64,000 nt of DNA from Candidatus Xiphinematobacter sp. Idaho Grape (GCF_001318295.1 NZ_CP012665.1:806001-870000), one strand, 5' to 3'; positions 36,715 to 46,134 are shown, counted from the first letter of the stretch. A program made the numbers and translations. The notes: a model not told the origin generated them from the sequence alone.

Positions 36715-37251
36715 CTATTCCAGGTTACTGCCATTGTTCTTTACAAGGCTTTCTACGTGGAAAGCGGGGATTGTTTCAGATTGAACGTCTTTTTTCACAC
36801 CTTTCACGGAGACGCTTAAGTATACCGCCACCCGAGAATGTAACTTCACCTGCACTTTGTAATCTCCACTTTCTTTAATTGGCTTCTCTAGAGAAACGGC
36901 ATGCCTAGGGAGTGCAACGGACCGAGATTCGCTAAGGATCTTGTCCGCAATATCTTTAGCGGTGACAGAGCCAAATACCCTGCCCCCTTTTCCGACCTCA
37001 AGTTCAAAGGTAAGCCTGAGCCTACTAATGCTATTTCCTAACTCCTCCGCAGCAGCGATTTCACGCGCCTCACGTTTGGCCCGCTCGGCTTTAAGGTAGT
37101 TGAGTTGCTGCAAGGAGGAAGGGGTTAATTCTAGTGCCTTCCCACGTGGAAAAAGAAAATTACGTGCATAACCACGACGCACCTTGACTATATCTCCCTC
37201 TACACCGATAGACCCAACGCTTTCAGTAAGAATGACTCTAGTGTTCGCCAC
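36715..37251 (-). CDS. rplI: 50S ribosomal protein L9
   Basis: L9 binds 23S rRNA with two domains joined by a long helix. The N-domain (ILTESVGSIGVEGDIVKVRRGYARNFLFPRG) and connecting helix (YLKAERAKREAREIAAAEE) are clear. The C-domain has GGRVFGSVTAKDIAD. GTG 37251 is preceded at five bases by GGGAGG and gives the normal N-terminus; the frame is open further upstream without meaning. At 178 residues it is about 30 longer than E. coli L9, owing to a C-terminal tail of low conservation. Confidence 0.95.
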   Translation of the reverse strand: MANTRVILTESVGSIGVEGDIVKVRRGYARNFLFPRGKALELTPSSLQQLNYLKAERAKREAREIAAAEELGNSISRLRLTFELEVGKGGRVFGSVTAKDIADKILSESRSVALPRHAVSLEKPIKESGDYKVQVKLHSRVAVYLSVSVKGVKKDVQSETIPAFHVESLVKNNGSNLE

Positions 37252-37485
37252 AAAAACCTCCCACCCGGAGTCCCAGGAGATACAGAATGCTCCCTGGGTT
37301 GTCAACTACTACTCTTGCCTACAAAGACAAAAGGGAAGGCCTTAAGAGATTTTAATCGAGCCCAAGGGTCATTTTCTCATGCCCGCAAGAACTCCCCTCT
37401 CTGCGCATTCACCCATGAAGCGTAAGTTGCGCAAGAAGTAGCTGTTGTAATCTTACAGCCAAGTAACCCCATTCTTAAGAAGATC

Positions 37486-37938
37486 TTAAAATGGAATATC
37501 ATCCTCCTTTTCCTCCTTTACGCTGGAAGAAGGAGGTTGGCTAGGAAAGCCAGAGGCATCCTCAAAATGTTGTGGAGGAGTGTGTTGTCCCCCCTGCCGC
37601 CCCCAAAGAAGTTGGAAATTTTCGGCAACCACGCGCAGGCGACTCCGTTTTTGCCCTGTCTGTTTATCTTCCCAGGTATCCATTTGGAGGCGTCCTTCAA
37701 CATAAACTGTACTTCCCCTCTTTAAGTACTCACTAGCTACTTCAGCCTGTCTTCCCCAAAAAGTTACCTCTATAAAGGCTGTTTCCTCTCTCTTCTCCCC
37801 GTCAACATTATAACGCCGATTAACAGCCAACCCAAGATCGGTAACCGCAGTCCCCTTGGGGATGTACTTAATCTCAGGATCGCGGGTGATATTGCCAATT
37901 AGAATAACTTTGTTAACACTAGCCATAGAATCAGCCAT
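37486..37938 (-). CDS. ssb: Single-stranded DNA-binding protein
   Basis: This is a 150-residue OB-fold protein starting ASVNKVILIGNITRDPEIKY, with TAFIEVTFWGRQAEVASEYLKRGSTVYVEGRL, a glutamine/proline-rich linker, and the acidic C-terminal tip EDDIPF that recruits replication and repair proteins. It forms tetramers on ssDNA. ATG 37938 or 37926 can serve. Position between rpsF and rplI is the usual one, but rpsR, normally next to ssb, is missing from the 234-base gap downstream. Confidence 0.96.
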   Translation of the reverse strand: MADSMASVNKVILIGNITRDPEIKYIPKGTAVTDLGLAVNRRYNVDGEKREETAFIEVTFWGRQAEVASEYLKRGSTVYVEGRLQMDTWEDKQTGQKRSRLRVVAENFQLLWGRQGGQHTPPQHFEDASGFPSQPPSSSVKEEKEDDIPF

Positions 37939-37991
37939 AGTAACCGCACTCCTACCTACAAGGAAATGCAGTCCTTATCCGACAAGAGAGG

Positions 37992-38306
37992 TTATAGGAC
38001 AGAGCAGTATTGCTGTAGGGCAATCTCTTCATCCAGTTTGAACCTCTGGCGCAGGCGTTCAATAAGAGAGGGCTCCGCCTCAAATACAAAATTCACGTAG
38101 TAAGCAGTTTTCAACCGCCTATGTTCATAGGCGAGCTCACGCTTCTCAAGGCGCTGCACTTGCAAAGTGTTCACACCCTCAGCAGTCAGGGTATTTTCAA
38201 TACGCTCGATAATTTCTTTGCTTCCCTCCTCCCTACCCTGCGTATCTAGGGCAAAAAGGACTTCATATCGACGGGTGTTAATAAATGTATGCATTTCTTT
38301 GTGCAT
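37992..38306 (-). CDS. rpsF: 30S ribosomal protein S6
   Basis: The 104-residue protein has the ferredoxin-like fold. RRYEVLFALDTQGREE, the central RLEKRELAYEHRRLKTAYYVNFVF and a short C-terminus without the glutamate tail match S6. It normally pairs with S18 on 16S rRNA; the S18 gene rpsR is not in this cluster. It lies 10 bases after pth. ATG 38306 and ATG 38294 are both possible. Confidence 0.94.
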   Translation of the reverse strand: MHKEMHTFINTRRYEVLFALDTQGREEGSKEIIERIENTLTAEGVNTLQVQRLEKRELAYEHRRLKTAYYVNFVFEAEPSLIERLRQRFKLDEEIALQQYCSVL

Positions 38307-38316
38307 TGTGCTGTTA

Positions 38317-38880
38317 TTAGTTGAATCGATTCATAACGGCGTTGATTCCGGAAGATTCCAGCATTTCGATGGCATCGCATGCGCGGGCTACGGCGCGGTC
38401 CACCGCAGGCTTTTCTTCCTTCGAAAAAACGCCAAGAACGTACTCCGCAAGACTGGAACCTGTTACATTACCGATTCCGATACGAAGCCTGGGGATTGCC
38501 TCCGTAGAAAGACAACAGAGGATAGAAGCTAATCCATTGTGACCACCTGCGCCTCCGCCCTTGCGAATTCTCAACTTTCCAAGAGGAATAGTGAGATCAT
38601 CAAGGATGACAAGGGCTTGCTCTGGTGAAATTTTATGAGAACGCAAGAGTGTTACCACAGGATAACCAGAGTAGTTCATGTATGTGAGCGGCTTCATAAA
38701 GATTCTCCCCATAGTATCCTTAGCAATCTCAAAACCATCATGAAAGCTGCGTTCGAAACGCAATCCCTTGGTGCTTGCAAAGCGATCGAGAGTCATAGAT
38801 CCAACATTATGACGCGTTTCGTCGTAAGCAGGGACAGGATTGCCTAGTCCAACGAAAAGCCGCAGCCTAGCTTCTCCCAT
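38317..38880 (-). CDS. pth: Peptidyl-tRNA hydrolase
   Basis: Pth recycles peptidyl-tRNAs dropped during translation. The 187 residues carry the catalytic histidine in YDETRHNVG, preceded by LFVGLGNP, then FMKPLTYMNYSG, ILDDLTIPLGKLRIRKGGGAGGHNGLASI with the catalytic aspartate, and RLRIGIG. It lies five bases after the L25/Ctc gene, the conserved ctc-pth pairing, and is probably co-translated. Confidence 0.96.
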   Translation of the reverse strand: MGEARLRLFVGLGNPVPAYDETRHNVGSMTLDRFASTKGLRFERSFHDGFEIAKDTMGRIFMKPLTYMNYSGYPVVTLLRSHKISPEQALVILDDLTIPLGKLRIRKGGGAGGHNGLASILCCLSTEAIPRLRIGIGNVTGSSLAEYVLGVFSKEEKPAVDRAVARACDAIEMLESSGINAVMNRFN

Positions 38881-38885
38881 ATGAA

Positions 38886-39545
38886 TTATGGAAGCCCCCG
38901 ATTTTTTTCCTTGATTACCTCAGGGGAAGAGGTACTCCCACCCAGTGGGGGTGTAACAGGCTCAGAAATTCGAAAGACGGCAAGCTCTGCATCCGTCACG
39001 GGTCGCACTCCTTCTGGGAGTACAATATCCCTTACATGATAGGAGTCCCCTACGTCTAACGCTGTGACGTCTACCTGAATAACTGCAGGGAGATTCTGTG
39101 GAAGGCACTCAACTGACAGGACACGCAAACTTTGCTCAAGGAGGCCTCCACCAGCTTTGACTCCTTTGGCTTCTCCTCTAGCTTCCAAGGGAATTGCAAC
39201 TTCAATTTTTGAAGTAGCAGAAATGGCCCGGAAATCTACATGCAAAACCCCCCCGTTAACAGGGTGGTGCTGAACCTCTCGAATCAGGGAGAGTTGATTA
39301 ACTACTCCACTCTCCTCTTCTGACCCTGGGTCATTACTAACGATCCGGAGCTCTACTAGGAGATTTTCGCCCGTGGCATGAGCGAGAATTTGCTCCACTT
39401 CGCAACGCTTAACTTCTATGGAACGTGCTCCGCCGCTCACGCCATAGAGAATTGCTGGAACACATCCCCGGGCATGCACCTTCCTCACCGCATTCCTTCC
39501 ACGTTCCACGCGCGGAGCCGCTGAGAGCATAAGCTGCTTAACCAT
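38886..39545 (-). CDS. rplY: 50S ribosomal protein L25/general stress protein Ctc
   Basis: This is a 219-residue L25-family protein of the long (TL5/CTC) form: an N-terminal 5S-rRNA-binding beta-barrel domain (RNAVRKVHARGCVPAILYG) and a C-terminal domain with HHPVNGGVLHVDFRAIS, VAIPLEARGEAKGVKAGGGLLEQ, and LPAVIQVDVTALDVGDSYHV. ATG 39545 gives the usual start. A poorly conserved tail ends the protein. It lies 26 bases after prs. The prs-ctc-pth order is common in many bacteria. Confidence 0.94.
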   Translation of the reverse strand: MVKQLMLSAAPRVERGRNAVRKVHARGCVPAILYGVSGGARSIEVKRCEVEQILAHATGENLLVELRIVSNDPGSEEESGVVNQLSLIREVQHHPVNGGVLHVDFRAISATSKIEVAIPLEARGEAKGVKAGGGLLEQSLRVLSVECLPQNLPAVIQVDVTALDVGDSYHVRDIVLPEGVRPVTDAELAVFRISEPVTPPLGGSTSSPEVIKEKNRGLP

Positions 39546-39571
39546 TCTAATTCCTAACTCCACTTTCCCAC

Positions 39572-40504
39572 TTACCTTTTTAATTCAAACAGAGAACTGA
39601 CTGACTCATCGCGATGAACGCGCCGGATACCCTCACCAAGCAACGGCGCAACAGAAAGAACTCTGACGAGCCCCCTAGCCTCCTGAGAGAGCGGCACGCT
39701 ATCCGTCGTGATTAACTGTCTTATTCCAGAGGAACTTAACCTTTCTATTGCGCAGCTTGTCAAGACCGCATGCGAAACCCCTGCATAAATATTCTGTACG
39801 CCGGATTGGTGGAGAATCTTAGCTGCGCTAGTTAATGTGCCAGCAGTTTCTGTCAAATCATCTACTATCAAAGCATTCTTTCCCTGTACCTCTCCTATGA
39901 CATATAAGGTGTCGACTTCAGTGGCAGAGCAACGTCTCTTTACCGCGATGGCAAGCCCGGCACCTAATGCCTGGGCGTAGGCGGAAGCCATTTTCACTCC
40001 ACCTACATCTGGTGAAACTACTACCAGATTATCCAAGCCTGTTTCCCAAAGATAACGGTTTAAGACGGGCAGTGCATATAGATGGTCCACTGGGATGTCA
40101 AAAAAGCCCTGTAGCTGCTGAGCATGTAGGTCCATGGTCAATACCCGGTCAACCCCAGCTGCGACGAGTAGATTAGCCACCAATTTTGCCGTAATGGGGA
40201 CGCGCGGTTGATCTTTGCGATCCTGCCGGGCATACCCAAAAAATGGAATCACGGCGGTAACCCGCGCAGCGCTGGCACGTCGCGCAGCGTCCACCAAGAT
40301 TAAAAGTTCCATCAAATTCTGATTTGTTGGAGGGCAAGTAGGTTGGACAACAAAAACATCCTGTCCGCGGATATTCTCATTTATCCTTACGAAAGTTTCC
40401 CCGTCCGGGAAGGAAGAAATGGAAGCATTTCCAAGTGGAACCTGGAGATAAACAGCAATGTCCATGGCGAGTTGGGCATGTGCCCTCCCTGTAAAGATCT
40501 TCAT
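39572..40504 (-). CDS. prs: Ribose-phosphate pyrophosphokinase
   Basis: PRPP synthetase makes PRPP from ribose-5-phosphate and ATP for nucleotides, histidine and tryptophan. The 310 residues include SSFPDGETFVRINENIRGQDVFVVQPT, YARQDRKDQPRVPITAKLVANLL, VVSPDVGG and the PRPP-binding ALIVDDLTETAGTL. In the usual PRPP-loop pattern DDMIDTGGT the residues here are DDLTETAGT, a mild variant. First gene of the prs-ctc-pth-rpsF-ssb-rplI-dnaB run. The expected ispE neighbour upstream is not visible. Confidence 0.95.
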   Translation of the reverse strand: MKIFTGRAHAQLAMDIAVYLQVPLGNASISSFPDGETFVRINENIRGQDVFVVQPTCPPTNQNLMELLILVDAARRASAARVTAVIPFFGYARQDRKDQPRVPITAKLVANLLVAAGVDRVLTMDLHAQQLQGFFDIPVDHLYALPVLNRYLWETGLDNLVVVSPDVGGVKMASAYAQALGAGLAIAVKRRCSATEVDTLYVIGEVQGKNALIVDDLTETAGTLTSAAKILHQSGVQNIYAGVSHAVLTSCAIERLSSSGIRQLITTDSVPLSQEARGLVRVLSVAPLLGEGIRRVHRDESVSSLFELKR

Positions 40505-41048
40505 CTCATTCTAAAAGGTGGAACGCGTTAGAGAAAGTACGGGCTATAACTAGAAAGGACTGCTAAGAAGTCGTATCGAGACGGTAAATGGCAACCCGAC
40601 GCAAAATCTACAAAATCTAAGCCGGAGCCGGCAGGGACCAATTCTCTGCACACTGCCCCATAGAGAGCGCGGGAGAACAACAACTAAAGAGCTCTAAAAA
40701 CCAAAACACCACCGGTGTAGTAGAGAACAAACAGACTCTGCTAGCAAGCGGATTCACATCGAAATAGTTTTTGAACCTAGTGCGACAAAATAATTGGTTA
40801 GGTTGAGGTGTGTGGCGAGAATTAGAATCAGCCTGTCTTGGAAGTGGCTTAAACCATACAACTACATTAGTGATTTTCTCTGTTGAAGTGGCAGAACATA
40901 ATGTGCAACCCTAGCTGGGTTGTCCTTTAGCCTCTATCTTAGTGATGGGTTATTACGCCACCTTGGAAATGATAACTAAGGAGCTAGGAGCTGTTACTCC
41001 AGTCCCAACGTCCGCGACGGACCAAATTCCGTTGCCAAATGATTTCTA
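40505..41048. other. Gene-poor divergent region upstream of prs and plsY
   Basis: About 540 bases show no intact gene. I looked on the minus strand for the ispE that often precedes prs and found no GHMP-kinase glycine motif. Promoters for prs and plsY should lie here. No repeat or RNA gene is seen. Confidence 0.4.
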
Positions 41049-41684
41049 GTGCCTAATGCAATCAGCCAATTTGCTGCAGTGGGTTTGCTGTCCTACTTGT
41101 TGGGCAGCTTTCCTGCAGGGTGGGTCGCTGGAAAGATCTGTCATAAGGATCTGCAGAGAGAAGGTAGTAGTAATACTGGTGCCACTAATGCACTGAGAGT
41201 TCTGGGCAAAAAGTGGGGATGTACAGTCTTCGTTGTTGATTTTTTTAAGGGAATCGTTGCAGTCGCTCTAGCTTCAGAATTCTCAGAGGAGAAATCTCAA
41301 CAAGACTGGCTGGGGCTTGTTGCAGCACTATTTGTCATTGTCGGACACAATTTTCCACTTTGGTTGGGCTTTAAAGGTGGGAAGGGAATTGCTACCACTG
41401 CAGGAGTAACACTCTCAATTTTTCCGTACCCTGTTTTCGTGGTAGCGCTGATTTCTTGGGGATTAGTATTCTCTACTACACGTTATGTTTCTCTTGCCTC
41501 TTTAGCAGCCGTGATCGCACTTCCACTTGCGTGTTTTACTTTGCTTTTCTTGGGCAAGATAGGCCAGGTGTTTGCTTTGGTGTCGCTTGGAATCTGTATG
41601 CTTGCTATCTGGCGACATCAGAGCAATATCTCTCGCCTAGCGGCTGGCACAGAACCCAGATTTGTAAAAGAGAAAAATGATTGA
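41049..41684 (+). CDS. plsY: Acyl-phosphate:glycerol-3-phosphate acyltransferase
   Basis: PlsY is an inner-membrane enzyme that transfers an acyl group from acyl-phosphate to glycerol-3-phosphate. The 211 residues hold about five transmembrane helices. Family motifs are SYLLGSFPAGWVAGK, GSSNTGATNALRVLG, and GHNFPLWLGFKGGKGIATTAGV. The start is GTG 41049. It overlaps the longer frame of gpsA, which makes the glycerol-3-phosphate substrate, so the pair forms a phospholipid operon. Confidence 0.95.
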   Translation: MPNAISQFAAVGLLSYLLGSFPAGWVAGKICHKDLQREGSSNTGATNALRVLGKKWGCTVFVVDFFKGIVAVALASEFSEEKSQQDWLGLVAALFVIVGHNFPLWLGFKGGKGIATTAGVTLSIFPYPVFVVALISWGLVFSTTRYVSLASLAAVIALPLACFTLLFLGKIGQVFALVSLGICMLAIWRHQSNISRLAAGTEPRFVKEKND

Positions 41685-41722
41685 CAAATATCTTCCTATC
41701 TACGGCATTCTCCGGCAAATGC

Positions 41723-42751
41723 ATGTATGAGAAAATTGGCGTTATTGGTGCTGGTAGTTGGGGAACAGCCCTTGCCATTTTACTTTCCGAAAGCAGTACA
41801 GCTGTTTGCCTATGGGGGCGTAGGCCTGCCTTGACAGCAGAGCTAGTCGACCATCGTATCAATTCTACGTACCTTCCTGGATTACGGCTACCGTCAAACG
41901 TCTATGCAACGCATCAATTGGCTGATGCTCTAGATGCCAAGTTGATACTCGTAGTTACACCTTCCAAGGCTATTCGTGAAGTTGTTGGCCAAATGGTTAT
42001 GCTCGGTGTTCCGCCCCAAAGTATTTTGGTTTCCTGCATCAAGGGAATTGAGTATGACACGGGAATGCTAATGAGCGAGGTGTTAGCAAGTTATCTTCCC
42101 CACAACCCTCTCGCCGTTCTCTCTGGACCTAACCATGCTGTGGAGGTCGCTAGGAAGTGTCCTGCTGCAGCAGTCGTGGGTTCAGCCGATGAGGAAGTGC
42201 TACAGGAGCTTCAACAGAAGCTTTTCCTTCCTAGTTTTCGGCTCTATACAAGCGAGGATATTAGGGGTATCCAATTAGGGGGGGCTCTAAAAAACGTCTT
42301 TGCTATTGCTGCGGGGGTTTCTGATGGATTTCGTATGGGGAGTAATGCAAAAGCTTCCCTCATTACTCGTGCACTTGCAGAAATGATACGTTTAGGGGTG
42401 GCCTTAGGGGGACATTTGGAAACGTTCTATGGCCTAAGTGGTATAGGGGATTTAATGGTTACCTGTTTTAGCTGTCATAGTCGCAACCGAGCTATTGGAG
42501 AGAGAATTGGGCGGGGTGAATTTCCAGTTAAAACTCAAGGGTCCATGAAGATGATAGCCGAAGGGATCCCGGCTGCTCGTAGTGCTAGACAGCTAGCCCT
42601 CAAGTACAGTGTGGATGCTCCTATCCTAGAAGCAGTATATCAAGTCCTCTACGAGGGTAAGGCTCCCTACAATGCATTGTGGGAGCTACTGGGGCGTCGC
42701 CAGCGCCATGAATCTGATTCTACCGTGCAACCCCACTCTCCTAAATCCTAA
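41723..42751 (+). CDS. gpsA: Glycerol-3-phosphate dehydrogenase (NAD(P)+)
   Basis: GpsA reduces dihydroxyacetone phosphate to sn-glycerol-3-phosphate for phospholipids. The 342 residues begin with the Rossmann motif IGVIGAGSWGTALA, then LSGPNHAVEVARKCPAA. The catalytic lysine is in QLGGALKNVFAIAAGVSDG, and SGIGDLMVTCFSCHSRNR forms the substrate site. ATG 41723 is the natural start; the frame is open upstream to TTG 41681, inside plsY. plsY-gpsA is a common bacterial pairing. Confidence 0.95.
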   Translation: MYEKIGVIGAGSWGTALAILLSESSTAVCLWGRRPALTAELVDHRINSTYLPGLRLPSNVYATHQLADALDAKLILVVTPSKAIREVVGQMVMLGVPPQSILVSCIKGIEYDTGMLMSEVLASYLPHNPLAVLSGPNHAVEVARKCPAAAVVGSADEEVLQELQQKLFLPSFRLYTSEDIRGIQLGGALKNVFAIAAGVSDGFRMGSNAKASLITRALAEMIRLGVALGGHLETFYGLSGIGDLMVTCFSCHSRNRAIGERIGRGEFPVKTQGSMKMIAEGIPAARSARQLALKYSVDAPILEAVYQVLYEGKAPYNALWELLGRRQRHESDSTVQPHSPKS

Positions 42752-42809
42752 ATCCTAAAATAGGTAGCAGATTCGTTTTCTCCTTTCTCTTGGTAAGGAG
42801 ATTAAGATA

Positions 42810-44030
42810 TTAGCGCGCCTTTCCTAGAGGCAGCGGCCAATAAGAGATCGTCCTCTTTTCTGCCAGGATTTCCCCGACCAAAAAAAGTGATCCCGTTACC
42901 AGAGTGATAGTGTTTTCTGGTTGAAGAGGAGAAATTAAGGCAGCACCAAGGCTTTCGAAATAACCAATGGTTTTGCACGGGGGTGCTTGATATTTGGTAT
43001 CGAACCGGTGGCCAGTAATAGGAACGAAGCGAAACTCTCGAGTAATGGTAGAAAGTACTTCTAACATCTCTTTGCTCTCCTTATCTTCCAACGAACCGAA
43101 TACTATACAGGCTCTTTGATTTCCAAACACCTCCTGCCAGGTGGCAACAAGGGCGCACGCGGCCCCAAGGTTATGTGCTCCGTCTACTACCAGCCTGCTG
43201 GAGAGAATCTGAAATCTTCCCGGCCAGTAAGTGTTAGCTAGGCCATAGGAAATAGAACTGGCAGAGACGGTGACGCTGCTAGCTTCCAAAGCCGCTACGG
43301 CTAGGGCCGCATTCCATCGTTGGTGTTCTCCATGTAGTCCTATCTTGGAGCTACTCCAGGGAGCTTCCACGAAATACAGAGGTATACGACTAGCAGCTGC
43401 TCTACTCCGCAATGTCTCTTCTACCTCGATGGACTGAGGCGCAGAAACTGCGGGAATGCCTGGCTTAAAAATCCCAGATTTTTCAAGAGCGATCTCTCTC
43501 AGAGAGTTTCCTAACCATTGCCGATGATCAAAAGAAATAGATGTAATAACAGAAACTAGCGGGGTAACCACATTGGTTGCATCCCAATACCCTCCCATGC
43601 CTGTCTCCCAAATAGTGACTTCCACATCTTGTTGCAGGAAATACCAGGTAGCCAGTACTGTAGTGAGCTCAAAAAAGGTGGGCTCTAATTTATGGGAAAT
43701 TTCTAAATCCCTTAACAAATCTTTTAAGAGGGTTAAACCTTCTGCAGTTGCCTTCCTAGAAATTGGCCTACCATTCACACAGATACGTTCTCGAAAATCT
43801 ACCAGATGCGGAGAAGTGAAAAGGCCAGTTTTTTTCCTTTCTGCCCTCAAAATTGAGTCTAAGAACGCGCAAACGGATCCCTTACCATTAGTTCCTGCGA
43901 TATGTAGGAACCTCAGCTTGTTTTCCGGATTACCAAGGAGGGCAAGAAGGGATTGTGTAGTTTCTAACCCCAACCTAATGCCAAAACGCTGCTTGGAATA
44001 CAGCCACTTTAAGGCTTTATCGAAAGTCAT
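42810..44030 (-). CDS. folC: Folylpolyglutamate/dihydrofolate synthase
   Basis: FolC adds glutamate to dihydropteroate and to folates. The 406 residues include HIAGTNGKGSVCAF (ATP-binding P-loop), LFTSPHLVDFRERI, and the Mur-ligase-like C-domain with VVDGAHNLGAA and VFGSLEDKE. ATG 44030 overlaps the accD stop as ATGA; accD-folC adjacency is a widespread arrangement. A longer frame to TTG 44045 lies inside accD. Other folate genes in the window are folE2 and the pterin dehydratase. Confidence 0.94.
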   Translation of the reverse strand: MTFDKALKWLYSKQRFGIRLGLETTQSLLALLGNPENKLRFLHIAGTNGKGSVCAFLDSILRAERKKTGLFTSPHLVDFRERICVNGRPISRKATAEGLTLLKDLLRDLEISHKLEPTFFELTTVLATWYFLQQDVEVTIWETGMGGYWDATNVVTPLVSVITSISFDHRQWLGNSLREIALEKSGIFKPGIPAVSAPQSIEVEETLRSRAAASRIPLYFVEAPWSSSKIGLHGEHQRWNAALAVAALEASSVTVSASSISYGLANTYWPGRFQILSSRLVVDGAHNLGAACALVATWQEVFGNQRACIVFGSLEDKESKEMLEVLSTITREFRFVPITGHRFDTKYQAPPCKTIGYFESLGAALISPLQPENTITLVTGSLFLVGEILAEKRTISYWPLPLGKAR

Positions 44031-44875
44031 TCTTGTTTCTGGCAAAGATAATTGAGGATCTGTGCTAGGAAGGATCGCAACTGGGTGCGGTGCACAATAT
44101 GATCGACTAGTCCGTGCTTTTCTAGGAATTCGGCAGTCTGAAAGCCTTCCGGCAAATTTTGGTGTGTTGTTTCCTGGATGACACGAGGCCCAGCGAAGCC
44201 TATCATACTTCGTGGTTCTGCAAGAATAACATCCCCTAGGGAAGCAAAGCTTGCCATGACACCTGCATAGGTAGGATTGCTAAGTACCACGATATAGGGC
44301 AGCCTTGCCCTAGCATGTAGGGCCAAGGCACCGCTGGTTTTCGCCATTTGCATCAGGCTAAATATGCTCTCGTATATGCGAGCTCCTCCAGAAGCACAAA
44401 CGGCAACAATAGGTCTCTTTCTACAGGTGCTCCACTCAATGAGTCGAGTGACTTTTTCTCCAACTACCGAACCCATGGTAGCCGCAAGGAAACGAAAATC
44501 CATTACTGCAAGACCGATCGGATATCGGGCAATAGAAGCCTCCCCGGTAATAACCGCGTCAACTAGACCGGTTTTCTCACGATAGGTTTGCAGTCTTTCC
44601 TCATAGGCAGCTACCCCCCTGAACTTTAGAGGATCAGCAGCAATCATTTTGGCATCGTGTTCCTTAAACGAGCCCGGGTCAACGAGATGCACGATCCGCT
44701 CCCACGCACCTAATGTAAAGTGATAATTACACCTAGGGCAGACAAAAAGATTTTCTGCTAAAGCTAGGTTGTAAATAATGTCTTTGCAAGAAGGACACTT
44801 GGTCCACAGTCCCTCTGGAATTTCCTGATGTTTGTTGCCACGAGCATTAAAGACTGGCTCTTTGAAGATAGGCAT
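44027..44875 (-). CDS. accD: Acetyl-CoA carboxylase carboxyltransferase subunit beta
   Basis: AccD pairs with AccA (18 kb) to form malonyl-CoA. The 282 residues have the N-terminal zinc ribbon CPSCKDI...FVCPRC at about residues 28-50. The crotonase core includes DPLKF, GLVDAVITGEASI, VVGEKVTRLIEWS and the oxyanion region CASGGARIYESIFSLMQMAK. It is translationally coupled to folC. A gene-poor 324-base stretch lies upstream. Confidence 0.95.
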   Translation of the reverse strand: MPIFKEPVFNARGNKHQEIPEGLWTKCPSCKDIIYNLALAENLFVCPRCNYHFTLGAWERIVHLVDPGSFKEHDAKMIAADPLKFRGVAAYEERLQTYREKTGLVDAVITGEASIARYPIGLAVMDFRFLAATMGSVVGEKVTRLIEWSTCRKRPIVAVCASGGARIYESIFSLMQMAKTSGALALHARARLPYIVVLSNPTYAGVMASFASLGDVILAEPRSMIGFAGPRVIQETTHQNLPEGFQTAEFLEKHGLVDHIVHRTQLRSFLAQILNYLCQKQE

Positions 44876-45199
44876 GTGTAGTCTCTCTCACAGAGGGTGG
44901 AGGCCTGTCACGCAAGACTAGCTTAAGCTAAGAAAGACCTCTTGGAACATCGCTCTAGGTGCGAGGCTGGGGGATTGGGCACGCCCTGGAAGCGTCGTGC
45001 GGCTGGGAGGCAATGGCCACTTGGTCGTGCTGTAAACCATGGACAGCCATTCTTTCCATCCAATAAACTTAGGCAGATGCGCCCGGGTGCGCATGGCAAA
45101 GCAGGCAATTCCAGCGTGCATTGTCTTCTCGGTAATCGAAATAAGACCGACACGGTACATAACCCACGAAAAAACTAAAACAAAGAATCGCGACACAAG
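44876..45199. other. Spacer with an unassigned minus-strand open frame
   Basis: Downstream of the CPBP protease, a 92-codon minus-strand frame (44918-45196) starts within 5 bases of that gene's stop. Its sequence is not recognised. Another minus frame carries PCRSYFDYRED and NCLLCHAHPG, faintly recalling the ComF zinc ribbon. Neither is supported enough to call a gene; the region is probably decayed. Confidence 0.35.
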
Positions 45200-46081
45200 T
45201 CACGCAACCCTTTTTGTGCGGAGGTACCTCCAACACAGGCAGAAAGTGAAGCAAAATGCTAGAATAGCAAGAACTCCGACAGGTATGGTGCCAGAGATTA
45301 CATGAGGGCCCACCCACGGCAAATTATCCGGCGTCTCCATCCTGAATTCTACAAAAAAATTTCCTGTTTGAATAACAAAAATCCATCCAACGTGAAGCCC
45401 GATCGGTAAGGCTAAAGAACAAGTCTGCTCTGTTGCCCAGCAGAGTAGGAGACTAATAGCAGTTAGGCTCGCTAGAGCAAAAAGAAAAGTCGACCAAGGC
45501 ATTGCAGGGTTAAATAAGCACTGCAATTCCCTCCACCCACTCCAAATATCTACTGGATGCGTAGAATCCGAAGGGCGCATGAAGTGGAGAATAGCGAATA
45601 TCCCGGAAGTCCATAGAGCAGAGGTAATGGCACTCATTTCCTGACGACTTAGCCCATACAACAGACCTCGGAAGAGGGCTTCTTCAAAAATGGAGACCCC
45701 TACAGCTCGCGCTGTCACACTAAGAAGGGAGGGTAATTCCATACCCCCCTCGATTCTACATACATCCAAATGAACATAAGTTGCTATAAGAAGCACCGTC
45801 GGTGCAGCTGCGAAGAGAAAACCCCAGCCAAAGTCATGCCACCTATACCTATTTTTTTGTAAGTGTAATTTCCCAAAGTCTAAGGTTTTTAGTGAGGCTA
45901 GTAGCGCCCCTATCGTGCATACTGACAGTACGCGCCTCCATACACGGTGGAAGGATAGCGCCCCAAGAAAGGGGAACTCTTCACTAAATGCCTGCAACAG
46001 CCAATATACGGGTGGCGCAAGCCACATGGATGCTATTACCCCAATGACCAGGACTAGGCTACTCCTCATCGCTGTAGGCAT
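45200..46081 (-). CDS. CPBP-family (CAAX/Abi) intramembrane metalloprotease
   Basis: The 293-residue protein has about seven or eight hydrophobic helices and the family's glutamate pair in FEEALFRGLLYGL, a histidine in ILHFMRP and a second conserved histidine in GLHVGWIF. Such enzymes cleave prenylated or membrane peptides; in bacteria substrates are mostly unknown. It is followed by a gene-poor spacer and then accD on the same strand. It overlaps nothing upstream. Confidence 0.85.
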   Translation of the reverse strand: MPTAMRSSLVLVIGVIASMWLAPPVYWLLQAFSEEFPFLGALSFHRVWRRVLSVCTIGALLASLKTLDFGKLHLQKNRYRWHDFGWGFLFAAAPTVLLIATYVHLDVCRIEGGMELPSLLSVTARAVGVSIFEEALFRGLLYGLSRQEMSAITSALWTSGIFAILHFMRPSDSTHPVDIWSGWRELQCLFNPAMPWSTFLFALASLTAISLLLCWATEQTCSLALPIGLHVGWIFVIQTGNFFVEFRMETPDNLPWVGPHVISGTIPVGVLAILAFCFTFCLCWRYLRTKRVA

Positions 46082-46134
46082 ATCATCACTTAGAAGAAAG
46101 CATGGAGGGAGAGTACAGGCTGGAGCTGAAAAAA

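Noticed and set aside
40505-41048. ispE remnant upstream of prs
   Set aside because: No GHMP-kinase glycine-rich motif is visible in any minus-strand frame.
44918-45317. ComF-like zinc ribbon (PCRSYF...NCLLC)
   Set aside because: Only part of one cysteine pattern fits, the rest of the ComF N-terminus is absent, and no phosphoribosyltransferase domain follows.
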